This document shows positions 19,069 through 26,575 of a DNA stretch of 64,000 nucleotides, piece after piece. The notes beneath the pieces were generated by a model, which was not told where the DNA came from, searched no databases, and worked only from the letters and a program-made list of their open reading frames with translations. Origin of the DNA: Fibrella forsythiae (GTDB taxonomy: Bacteria > Bacteroidota > Bacteroidia > Cytophagales > Spirosomataceae). Within the stretch, counting starts at the first letter, position 1, and each line of letters opens with the position of its first letter. The position numbers and the translations under genes were made by a program. The stretch is from assembly GCF_017353175.1 (NCBI RefSeq), contig NZ_JAFMYW010000003.1, forward strand, positions 1 to 64,000. The letters are read 5' to 3'.

Positions 19069-20517
19069 TCAATTCAAGTATTGAATTTTCCCCAAAAAGT
19101 TATTTTTATCAATAAGCCATTTGCCATTTTCACGCTTGAGAATATATATTTGAGTTTCCTTAGCTAAATCTGTATACTCATAAGTGTATTTCTTTCTTTT
19201 TGTGTTGTACCATCTATTGGACCAATATTCATTCGTTTCAACTAATATACGCTTGTCATTTAAATGTATTATTGATCCCTTAATAAATTCAAATCCGGAA
19301 GGATTTTTGTAATTGTTTATTATTTCGTTCCGATTATAATGATATAAAAGTCGTTCTATTATTTTCTTTCTACCCTCACCATCTTTTGTATAGTATTTAT
19401 CTAACCAGGCGGTATCAAGTTGAGGCAACAGCTTATAGGCCCGATACTCACTATTTACAGATAATTCAATAAATTGAATAATTTCTTTGTCTTTTGGAGT
19501 AACTAAATTGTATATGGAGCCAATAAGTATAGTTAAACATATTAGGATTGCGCCTAATTTTAACCAATATATTTTAAAGAAACCTTTTATATATAATAAC
19601 TTTAAAAGATTGTCATTTTCAGATGCTTTTAAATAATACGTAAAATCTGGGAAATCTGAAAATTTACTTCGAGCAAATGGAGAGGCAGTATGATGAATTT
19701 CTTGGAATATAGCCATTTGAACATCATCATTAACAGAAAACTTTATGCGGTGACCCGCATATGCCCAAAAAGTAAGTGATAGTATTGGTGATAAACTTAA
19801 AATTATAGAAAAAAGAAAAGTGCTTAACTCAAAGAGAATACTATCAAATATATATATTTTGAAAAATAAACATACACCTATGGAAATTAATAGTGATAAA
19901 GAGAAGAATTGTGTTGCTCTAACAAACAATAGACGTGCTGATATAAAAACAGCTCTATTGTATCTACTACGTTTCCGCCAATCTCTTAATAATACAATTA
20001 TTAAATAAGCGAAAGAAAATAAATTAAAAAAGAATAAAATAATAAATGAACAATTTCTCAGCGAATAGAATCCACTTATATTTATAGCATTACTATTAAG
20101 AGAAATAGCTCGCTGTGTTTCTGCCAATCCGGATAAGATTAGGATATAAAAGCAATAAAATCCACAATATATAAAGATAGGTATAAATTTAATTCTAGCT
20201 TTAACTTTAAGAAATTTAGTATTGTAAAACCGTTTGTAATTTTCATTAATTTCTTTAAGCCGTGTGATTAAAGAATTAATTTTTTCTTGAGCTTCTGGCG
20301 TGACTACAAATGCTTCTGCTGTCAATGAACTAAAGCTAGTTGCATCGCGTGTTAATTTAGAAGACCTGTATTGACGTCTAGCGGTTAAAATCAAATGCGA
20401 GTTAACAAAATGATTAACAATTTGTAGACCAGCGAATGCAAAATTATAACCAGCGAGAAGTTCGAAAATAGAATTAAAAAAAGATAATCTAAAACTTAAA
20501 TCTTCAAAGTTATCCAC
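19069..20517 (-). CDS. Multispanning membrane protein with soluble C-terminal domain
   Basis: The 482-aa protein has about six hydrophobic segments (for example about residues 118-135, 155-175, 205-225, 232-255 and 330-350). A soluble C-terminal domain covers about 365-482. That domain (LDTAWLDKYYTKDGEGRKK ... WYNTKRKKYTYEYTD) resembles the IMS/DUF4101 type known from ARC6-like proteins, or a generic NTF2-like fold; this assignment is tentative. The ATG lies 15 bp after the stop of 20533-21120, so the two form an operon. Codon use is very AT-rich, like the restriction genes further right. Function unknown. Confidence 0.55.
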   Translation of the reverse strand: MDNFEDLSFRLSFFNSIFELLAGYNFAFAGLQIVNHFVNSHLILTARRQYRSSKLTRDATSFSSLTAEAFVVTPEAQEKINSLITRLKEINENYKRFYNTKFLKVKARIKFIPIFIYCGFYCFYILILSGLAETQRAISLNSNAINISGFYSLRNCSFIILFFFNLFSFAYLIIVLLRDWRKRSRYNRAVFISARLLFVRATQFFSLSLLISIGVCLFFKIYIFDSILFELSTFLFSIILSLSPILSLTFWAYAGHRIKFSVNDDVQMAIFQEIHHTASPFARSKFSDFPDFTYYLKASENDNLLKLLYIKGFFKIYWLKLGAILICLTILIGSIYNLVTPKDKEIIQFIELSVNSEYRAYKLLPQLDTAWLDKYYTKDGEGRKKIIERLLYHYNRNEIINNYKNPSGFEFIKGSIIHLNDKRILVETNEYWSNRWYNTKRKKYTYEYTDLAKETQIYILKRENGKWLIDKNNFLGKIQYLN

Positions 20518-20532
20518 AATGGTTTTATCAAA

Positions 20533-21120
20533 TTATATGGGGTGGCTATAAACTAAAGCTTCATTCAAGCATTCTTTCAGGTTTTCAGCCATTTCGTTGT
20601 CGTTAAAATGAGCATAAGCGGCCTTACTTACTGGGTCAATTTCTATACGGTATCTTTTGCTATCACTGACTGCGAAATGAAGAGGCTTTGACTCTTTGAA
20701 TAATATACCTATTTTACTTCTAGAATTATCTGTTGCTATACCAATTTTACCTCGACCTGAATCTTGAATATAATTAGCTATTAAATTGTAAGCTTCGGAA
20801 TCCAAATTAGGCTCACTATCTAACAACAAGTTGACTGTGATTTTTCTATCTAGGCAATTTTTTAAATTTTCTAGATATTCTGGGTGAGAGGAATATACAC
20901 CAGAAAACCGATTTACGTATAAACCTAGTTCCTCTTTAGTTTCATTGAAAATATATCGCATCAGAATAGCTGCATGCTTCTTCTCGTTATTTTGTATAGG
21001 AATACTTAAAGAGTTTTTAGAAATTTTTTCTAAAACAATTTTATAATTATCAATTGACAATTCGTCAAATGAATGAGAGTTTCGAATAAGAATTGGGGAC
21101 AATAGGCCAGAGACTCCCAT
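20533..21120 (-). CDS. Hypothetical protein, first gene of a two-gene operon
   Basis: The 195-aa protein is soluble, without signal peptide. It has an alternating alpha/beta look: YVNRFSGVYSSHPEYLENLKNCLDRKITVNLLLD, then GKIGIATDN and HFAVSDSKRYRIEID. The order (a strand with Asp, a later HFAVSDS.RYR segment) is reminiscent of phospholipase-D-like folds, but no HxK motif is present, so catalysis of that type is not supported. It is followed 15 bp later by the membrane protein gene; such a soluble sensor plus membrane partner layout occurs in defence systems. That is an inference from layout only. Confidence 0.55.
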   Translation of the reverse strand: MGVSGLLSPILIRNSHSFDELSIDNYKIVLEKISKNSLSIPIQNNEKKHAAILMRYIFNETKEELGLYVNRFSGVYSSHPEYLENLKNCLDRKITVNLLLDSEPNLDSEAYNLIANYIQDSGRGKIGIATDNSRSKIGILFKESKPLHFAVSDSKRYRIEIDPVSKAAYAHFNDNEMAENLKECLNEALVYSHPI

Positions 21121-21487
21121 AGTACATATTGTTGTTTAATTAGTAACAAAGCTAATGCCAACTATGCACAAGTCAATACCATTTAATAAATCTAATATTA
21201 AATGGTACTAAAATGATATAACAGTTATTTCTCTGCGTTGTTCTGTAGAAACCCTTCTTATGCTGTTTTGATTTAATAGCATTAATTATCATATAGTGCA
21301 TCATACATGTCGACAGTAGCATAAGTTACTGATAATCAATACTTTGTGTAGCTGCGGATGCGTATCTTTCTGTACTGCTTAACTTTGTGATTTAACGGAA
21401 ATAGTGACGCGAAATTCGACGTATTTCCATTCATTTTTTACACCGTACCAAAACTCGTATTTCATGTCAGGAGCATTTTAACTTCTC
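21121..21487. other. Intergenic stretch, nothing recognised
   Basis: A 367-bp AT-rich gap upstream of the two-gene membrane operon and downstream of a broken gene. No feature beyond the presumed promoter of 20533-21120. Confidence 0.35.
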
Positions 21488-21970
21488 TTAGCTCGTGTAT
21501 CTTAAGAACCAGTGGGAGTCACGCTGGATGGTCATGGGGTTATCATAGATGTCGTGGAAGTCCACTCTCAATGTAATAGGTGCCAGTTGCTGACGGGCCT
21601 GATCAATGGCTGCTTCGCCCTCTTGGGCCTCAAAGCTGGTTTCAAACACCGTCAGGAACGAATTGGGTAAAATCACTTTGCGCATCGACTCATAGCCATC
21701 CAGTCGGGCATACGAGCGTCTGTCCAGTTGCAGGCACGTCTCAATGGTGGTGTACGATTTGCCGTTTTTGATAAACGTGAGCCGATCAACGATCATCGGT
21801 CCCACGCCGTTATTGCTGACCCGGACATAGAGCTGGTCATGGCGATCCCTGAAGTCAATCTAGCCTAATGGCTTGAGTGATTTTTCGTTGTGAGTTCGCT
21901 GCAAATACACTTGCCCGAACAGGCCCACTACCGCCAAGTCCGACATCACCATCGTTGCGTCCACACTCAT
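21488..21970 (-). pseudogene. Second copy of the small TM protein, broken by an in-frame TAG
   Basis: From an ATG at 21968-21970 the minus strand reads a short hydrophobic N terminus, then QRTHNEKSLKPLG, a TAG at 21860-21862 (codon 37), then IDFRDRHDQLYVRVSNNGVGPMIVDRL to a stop at 21488. The intact homologue at 23827-24312 reads QRVHNEKSLKPLG-Q-IFLVDRKD ... NNGLGPLIIDRI, so the stop replaces a Gln. This is most simply a CAG-to-TAG change. The downstream 105 codons are still open and well conserved, so the lesion is recent, or a shorter protein starts at an internal ATG (21805). The two copies flank the AbiE locus. Confidence 0.75.
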
Positions 21971-22247
21971 CTGCCGTTTACCCTTTCTGGTCTGTGCCTG
22001 ATAAGAAGGTATTTAAGATAAGTTGGCCTTGAAACCAACTAAAGCATTATGAATTTGGTCTCCATTAGTCAAGCGATCCTTCTAATTTTCTCCCTTAACA
22101 CGCCATATATCCGTTTAGTGGCCATTATTTTACGTGTTTATTATAGCTGATAATCAGAAGATTACTTATAGTTTTTGCATGAATTTTGAATTAATATTCT
22201 TGCAATTACGTCTTAACTATGATATACTTACACCACACGAGGCAACC

Positions 22248-22844
22248 ATGAAAATTGACCATTTGAAAAGACACTTAAAGCCGGGAGACGTCTATCGAAG
22301 AGCCGATTTAGCCCAATGGTCAAAGTCGGTTGATCGGCATGTCGAGCAGCTTGTTGAAAGCGGAACGTTGCAAAAGCTAGCTCCAGGGATATACTATATG
22401 CCTAAAGAGAGTGTTTTTGGGCAAACACCACCCAACGAAGAACTCCTGGTACGCCGGTTTTTAAAAGATGACCGGTTTCTGGTAACCTCTCCCAATAGCT
22501 ACAATAGCCTGGGCGTTGGAACGACCCAGCTCTACAACAAACGCATTGTCTACAACCATAAGCGGCATGGGGAGTTCAAACTAGGCAATCGAAACTTTTC
22601 CTTCCGTAAAAAGCCGCATTTCCCCAAGAAGGCCACTTTAGAATTTCTACTAGTTGACCTGGTCAACAATCTGGACACACTTGCTGAGGATCAAGCTTAT
22701 GTGTTGAAAAACGCGCTTATGAAGGCTTCCACAATGGATACGGGCAAGTTGAAGCAGTCTGTTTCAGCATACGGCAGTGTTAAAACAAAGAAATTACTCG
22801 AACCGCTTATCCTGAACAACGAACGACCCCACCATGCCCTCTAG
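22248..22844 (+). CDS. AbiEi-like antitoxin (DUF6088 type)
   Basis: The first gene of an AbiE type toxin-antitoxin pair. The product has an N-terminal winged-helix part (MKIDHLKRHLKPGDVYRRADLAQW, residues 1-24; VEQLVESGTLQKLAPGIYYMPKES, about 33-56) and a longer C-terminal antitoxin domain, as in AbiEi proteins that bind their own promoter and block the toxin. I chose the ATG at 22248 rather than an upstream one because the similarity begins there and an AGG lies 6 bp before it. It gives 198 aa. The stop overlaps the toxin start by 11 bp, the usual coupling. Confidence 0.8.
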   Translation: MKIDHLKRHLKPGDVYRRADLAQWSKSVDRHVEQLVESGTLQKLAPGIYYMPKESVFGQTPPNEELLVRRFLKDDRFLVTSPNSYNSLGVGTTQLYNKRIVYNHKRHGEFKLGNRNFSFRKKPHFPKKATLEFLLVDLVNNLDTLAEDQAYVLKNALMKASTMDTGKLKQSVSAYGSVKTKKLLEPLILNNERPHHAL

Positions 22845-23790
22845 TTATCTGCACGACCGCAACGATTTCGTTGATTTACTGCGTATTCTGGAAGACGAGA
22901 CGGGCATCCAAGCTGGTTTGATCGAAAAGGATTATTGGATCATGCACGTACTGTATGGCTTGAAAAAACAACCATTCGACTTCGAGCTAAAAGGCGGAAC
23001 ATCTTTGTCGAAAGGGTATAAGATCATCGACCGTTTTTCTGAAGATATTGACATTCATATCAAAGCACCAGCTGCGTTAGGCGTAAATGAAAATCCCAAA
23101 AACACCAAAAGGCAGGCTGTAGAGGGCCGAAAAGCATTTTACGATTGGCTGGCGACGACCATAAAAATAGATGGTATTCAATCCATCGGGCGGGACACCA
23201 ATTTTGATGACCTTGAGCATTATCGCAGCGGAGGTATACGCCTACATTATCAAAGCCAAACCGGAACGATTAAGGGTGTTAAAGAAGGAATATTGCTGGA
23301 AGCGGGGTTTGATACCGTTCATCCTAATCAGGCTTTGACGATTTCATAGTGGGCTTACGATAAAGCTAGTATCAACCCTAAAATCAACTTGATTGACAAT
23401 CGAGCCGTTGATATTCTGTGTTATCATCCCGGTTACACCTTTGTTGAAAAGCTACAGACCATCGCGACGAAATTTCGGCAAGAGCAACAGGGCGGAGACG
23501 TTCGCGTCAATTTCATGCGGCAATATTATGACGTTGCCCAATTGCTGGCGAATAAGCAAGTATTAGACTTTATTGGTACGGATGCTTATAAAGCCCACAA
23601 GGCAGCAAGGTTCCCGAAAGCGGATTTGGTGATTCCGATTGCCGAAAATGACGCGTTCCTGCTCAATGATCCAATTCTGAGGGCGCAGTATATACGCCGT
23701 TATGAGGAGACATCATCGTTGTATTATCAAGGGCAACCAGACTTTTTGATGCTGCTGGACACTATCAAGACGCATTTGGGCAAAATGTAA
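22834..23790 (+). pseudogene. AbiEii-like nucleotidyltransferase toxin, interrupted by an in-frame TAG
   Basis: The reading frame codes for a nucleotidyltransferase of the AbiEii family: GLIEKDYWIMHVLYGL (about residues 30-45), then FELKGGTSLSKGYKIIDRFSEDIDIHI with the GG-S motif and D-x-D (about 50-78). It is stopped by TAG at 23347-23349 and continues in the same frame (WAYDKASINPK ... GYTFVEKLQTI ... LGKM) to 23790. Read through, it would be 318 residues, a normal length. The context ALTIS-stop-WAYDK suggests a lost Gln (CAG to TAG). The antitoxin is intact, so the pair has probably lost toxicity. Suppression or a sequencing error are alternatives. Confidence 0.8.
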
Positions 23791-23826
23791 GTCTAGCATG
23801 AGCATAAACCGTTTGACCCTGATGCA

Positions 23827-24312
23827 TCACTTGCTGGCGTGTCGGGCAAACCATGCCAATTCGCGCTCAAGGATGATTTTATGTTCGTAGATGTCTCGGC
23901 CTTCCGTTTTCAATGTGATTAGTTTTAGCTGCATCCTGACACTATGAATGTAAGCGGCACTGTCCGTTTCGTCGAAGATGGCCTCAAAAACGGTCAGGGC
24001 TGAATTTGGCAGAATGACCTTTTCCACAGAATTGTCTCCTGAACTGTGGCTATACGCTTTCGGATCAAGATCAAGACAATCTTGAATGCTGGAATATATA
24101 TTATCACCCATTTTGAACAATATCCGGTCGATGATGAGCGGGCCTAGCCCGTTATTCAAAATCTGTACAGCCACATAGTCTTTACGATCTACCAGAAAGA
24201 TTTGACCCAACGGCTTGAGCGATTTTTCGTTATGGACGCGCTGTAGATAGAGTTGGTAGAAGGTTGCCAGCAAAGCCAGCAGAGAAATGATAATCGAAAC
24301 AATGATGGACAA
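23827..24312 (-). CDS. Small membrane-anchored protein of unknown function
   Basis: The 161-aa protein starts with TTG (24310-24312) and has one N-terminal membrane segment (IIVSIIISLLALLATFYQLYL, about residues 3-23). A soluble, probably beta-rich domain follows (VAVQILNNGLGPLIIDRI ... KVILPNSALTVFEAIF). Tail anchoring with the domain on one face of the membrane is expected. It lies 25 bp after the stop of the radical SAM gene on the same strand, so the peptide precursor, the radical SAM enzyme and this gene may form one transcript. A broken homologue lies at 21488-21970. Function unknown. Confidence 0.6.
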   Translation of the reverse strand: MSIIVSIIISLLALLATFYQLYLQRVHNEKSLKPLGQIFLVDRKDYVAVQILNNGLGPLIIDRILFKMGDNIYSSIQDCLDLDPKAYSHSSGDNSVEKVILPNSALTVFEAIFDETDSAAYIHSVRMQLKLITLKTEGRDIYEHKIILERELAWFARHASK

Positions 24313-24337
24313 GTAAATCCTCCCCCGTTGGTCAATG

Positions 24338-25675
24338 TCACTGCATCATCTGGTATTCATGCAGCAATTGCAATCGCTCTTTTGCCTGGAGGTCGTAGAT
24401 CAGAGGGATGAACTGATGATAGAGGCTGCATTGCGGATCTTTGCCATCGACGCGATAGACGGGGCAGCCACTGGTACACACCGATTTGTAACGACAGGTC
24501 TGGCAGTCCGTCGAGCGTGGGCCTTCATAATGACTGACAGCCTGAATCATATCGACCAAATCCAAGCCCTCATCAAAGATCGAATGCGCCTGTTTGGCGG
24601 TGTCGCCGACATGGGTATGGCAGTAATTGACCGTACCATCGACATAGACGGCCCCACCGGAAAACCCCGACGCGCAGGTCTGAAACCCTAATTCATTGGG
24701 CTTAAGGTCGCAGAATTGATGCCGTTGCGAGAACCGCCATCCTTCTTCGATTGCCTCAAACATGATGGCGTAAGCTTCAGTCAGGTAGTGATCGAGAAGC
24801 CCGGCATCAATCGCCTCGCCTTTGACAATCGAGTAGCGAAACGGAATATCGAGGTTGATCAGGTAGCGGGTTAAGTCGGGCAACCCCGCCAGATTGGCGT
24901 TGTTGATGACGGTGCTGGTCGAGACTGGAATGTTGTTTGCCAGTAATGTTCTTAGATTAGCATCCACCCGGTCGAAGGTGCCAATGCCGGGCCGCAACGA
25001 CCGGGTGGCATCGTGGTAGGCTCCCTCCCCATCCAGCGATACACCAAAGCTAATGTGCTGTGCTTTGGCAAAGCCAATAATGTCGTCGTTGAGGATAGTC
25101 AGGTTGGTCAAAAACGAGACATCCAGCCCACAGCCGACTTCGGCCAGCCTCTCCCGGACTTGAGGGATGAAGGCTTGCCAGGCTTTGAACTGCGTGAGCG
25201 GTTCACCACCGGCCAGCCGAAATTTGACCGAGGCAAGGCCACGCCGCTGCACGGTCTCTACCAGCTTGTGCAATAGCTGTTGCTGCACGGCGGCACTCAT
25301 GCCGCCACTGGTATTGAGTGTCCCGATATAGCAATAGCCGCAGGACAGATTGCAACGGTTGGTGGTGTGTATCCAGAAATTGAGCGAACTTACCCGGTCC
25401 GGCTTTGTCGGCTGGCTGAACTGATCATCAAACCGGATCAGTTCGGTTTGAGCCAATAGCCTGAAAAAGCCGTCTACCATGTCCGGCGCAAGGCCAAGCC
25501 CTTCCGCCAGTACTGCCGTATCGGTCTGGCTGTCAACAGCATTCAATAATCCATATTGTGCCTGGTTCAGTAGCCGGAGAGAATGCGGATGGGCGCAATT
25601 GACCGCGTAGAAATAGCCGTCCTCAACGGGCCGTAGCAGCAGATGAGGGGATTGTATGGGTGTGGCGGTCATCAT
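24338..25675 (-). CDS. Radical SAM/SPASM peptide maturase
   Basis: Radical SAM enzymes with SPASM domains modify ribosomal peptides, for example by thioether or carbon-carbon crosslinks. Taking the Met at 25675 (445 aa), the [4Fe-4S] motif CNLSCGYC is at residues 108-115. RLAGGEP follows the first strand as in the family. The C terminus holds a Cys-rich SPASM-like region (CASGFSGG ... YCH ... CQTCRYKSVCTSGCPV ... QCSLY) that would bind auxiliary clusters. Residues about 1-85 look like a peptide-recognition (RRE/PqqD-like) region. An upstream Met at 25702 is possible. The start overlaps the end of a Cys-repeat peptide gene. The SPASM set and neighbour peptide make a RiPP role likely; the reaction is unknown. 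Confidence 0.88.
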   Translation of the reverse strand: MMTATPIQSPHLLLRPVEDGYFYAVNCAHPHSLRLLNQAQYGLLNAVDSQTDTAVLAEGLGLAPDMVDGFFRLLAQTELIRFDDQFSQPTKPDRVSSLNFWIHTTNRCNLSCGYCYIGTLNTSGGMSAAVQQQLLHKLVETVQRRGLASVKFRLAGGEPLTQFKAWQAFIPQVRERLAEVGCGLDVSFLTNLTILNDDIIGFAKAQHISFGVSLDGEGAYHDATRSLRPGIGTFDRVDANLRTLLANNIPVSTSTVINNANLAGLPDLTRYLINLDIPFRYSIVKGEAIDAGLLDHYLTEAYAIMFEAIEEGWRFSQRHQFCDLKPNELGFQTCASGFSGGAVYVDGTVNYCHTHVGDTAKQAHSIFDEGLDLVDMIQAVSHYEGPRSTDCQTCRYKSVCTSGCPVYRVDGKDPQCSLYHQFIPLIYDLQAKERLQLLHEYQMMQ

Positions 25676-25886
25676 AACATAAGTGAGTGGGTGAACTGCC
25701 ACAATCGCAGTCGTCGGTCAATAAAACTGTCCTGGCACAGTCGCAATCTGAACGGAATGCGGTTGGTGCACTTGAGCAATCACAATTGGAATTGACCGAT
25801 AAGGCAATAAGCTGGCTCTGGCCGAGATGCTGTTGCAGAAAGGCCAAATCATCGAAAAGCAGAGAGGTATTGAGCGAAGTTGTCAT
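25623..25886 (-). CDS. Putative RiPP precursor with three Cys-Asp-Cys repeats
   Basis: From an ATG at 25884-25886 the frame gives 87 aa. The first about 30 residues look like a helical leader (MTTSLNTSLLFDDLAFLQQH). The rest carries three repeats, NSNCDCSS, RSDCDCAR and TDDCDCGS (CDC at residues 35-37, 48-50 and 60-62, spacing 13 and 12), plus one more Cys at 70. It is directly upstream of, and overlaps, the radical SAM/SPASM gene, the classic place for a precursor. The regular Asp/Cys pattern suggests repeated crosslinks of the same kind, but which residues react cannot be read from sequence. The longer open frame upstream (to 26036) runs through the operator region and is unlikely to be translated. 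Confidence 0.7.
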   Translation of the reverse strand: MTTSLNTSLLFDDLAFLQQHLGQSQLIALSVNSNCDCSSAPTAFRSDCDCARTVLLTDDCDCGSSPTHLCYDDRHTHTIPSSAATAR

Positions 25887-25953
25887 TGTCCAGGGTATTA
25901 GCGTTGTGCGGCTAAAACTACTGGCTCTGAACGGCTTGGCTGCGCTGGTAGGC

Positions 25954-25990
25954 CTTGTATCGCACAAGCCGACAGCTTGTTTTTTACAAG
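25954..25990. promoter_or_regulatory. Two tandem operator palindromes between divergent genes
   Basis: Two copies of CTTGT-N5-ACAAG lie at 25954-25968 (spacer ATCGC) and 25976-25990 (spacer TTTTT). Their centres are 22 bp apart, two helical turns, so bound dimers would sit on the same face of the DNA. They lie between the XRE regulator (plus strand, ATG at 26015) and the Cys-repeat peptide/radical SAM genes (minus strand, ATG at 25886). A 15-bp palindrome is typical for XRE/cI-like dimers. Autoregulation together with control of the peptide operon is inferred. Confidence 0.65.
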
Positions 25991-26003
25991 CGCTGAATTG
26001 GGT

Positions 26004-26011
26004 TAGCTTTG
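26004..26011 (+). promoter_or_regulatory. Bacteroidetes -7 box of the XRE gene
   Basis: TAGCTTTG matches the Bacteroidetes -7 consensus TAnnTTTG exactly. It lies 3 bp before the ATG at 26015, so the transcript would start at or very near the start codon (leaderless or nearly so). The second operator ends 13 bp upstream and would overlap the -33 side, which fits repression. Confidence 0.45.
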
Positions 26012-26014
26012 TGT

Positions 26015-26431
26015 ATGGAGAACACGCCACCACCAACCGTCCATCACGGCCGCAACGTCAAGCGCATTCGCGAGATGCTGGGGATCAAACAGGAGTTTCT
26101 AGCAAGCTCACTGGGGTTAAGCCAACAAGCTGTTTCTCAGTTGGAACAAAAGGAAGTATTGGACCAAGCGGCTCTGCAAAAAGCGTCGAAAGCATTAGGG
26201 ATTGCGGAAGGTGTAATTGAAAACTTTAATGATGAAGCCGCCATCAATATTGTTGCCAATACAATTAATAACCACGATCAAGCCAGTGTAGTCAACTACT
26301 ATCCGACCTTTAATCCAATCGACAAGATTGTCGAACTATATAATGACAAGATCGCGCTATATGAACGAATACTAGCGATTGAGCGGGAGAAAAATGAATT
26401 GTTGCAACGGCTTTTGGATCCAAAGCAGTAA
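26015..26431 (+). CDS. XRE-family HTH transcriptional regulator
   Basis: The 138-aa protein has an XRE helix-turn-helix at about residues 12-66 (NVKRIREMLGIKQEFLASSL, GLSQQAVSQLEQKE), followed by a short linker and a C-terminal coiled-coil-like helix (IDKIVELYNDKIALYERILAIEREKNELLQRLL). The layout is common among Bacteroidetes regulators next to RiPP or mobile genes. I chose the ATG at 26015; an in-frame TTG two codons upstream overlaps the promoter. It is divergent from the Cys-repeat peptide operon with two palindromic operators in between. Confidence 0.85.
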   Translation: MENTPPPTVHHGRNVKRIREMLGIKQEFLASSLGLSQQAVSQLEQKEVLDQAALQKASKALGIAEGVIENFNDEAAINIVANTINNHDQASVVNYYPTFNPIDKIVELYNDKIALYERILAIEREKNELLQRLLDPKQ

Positions 26432-26575
26432 GTCAAGGAACCTCCTCATTAAAAAATGATACCTAGCCGATAGGTTGACTAAGCACTCACATCTTGTGAG
26501 ATCTTTTTAACTGTGGTGATACATATATGTATCTTAACTAGCAAATGGTTATGTTTGAAAATATCATCCGTTCAC

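Noticed and set aside
24335-24691. Plus-strand open frame of 118 codons
   Set aside because: It lies entirely within the radical SAM gene on the opposite strand, whose Cys motifs and family pattern are clear; the plus frame has no recognisable features.
25687-26220. Plus-strand open frame of 177 codons over the peptide gene and XRE start
   Set aside because: It covers the operators and overlaps two better-supported genes; its length follows from the Cys/Asp repeat composition on the other strand.
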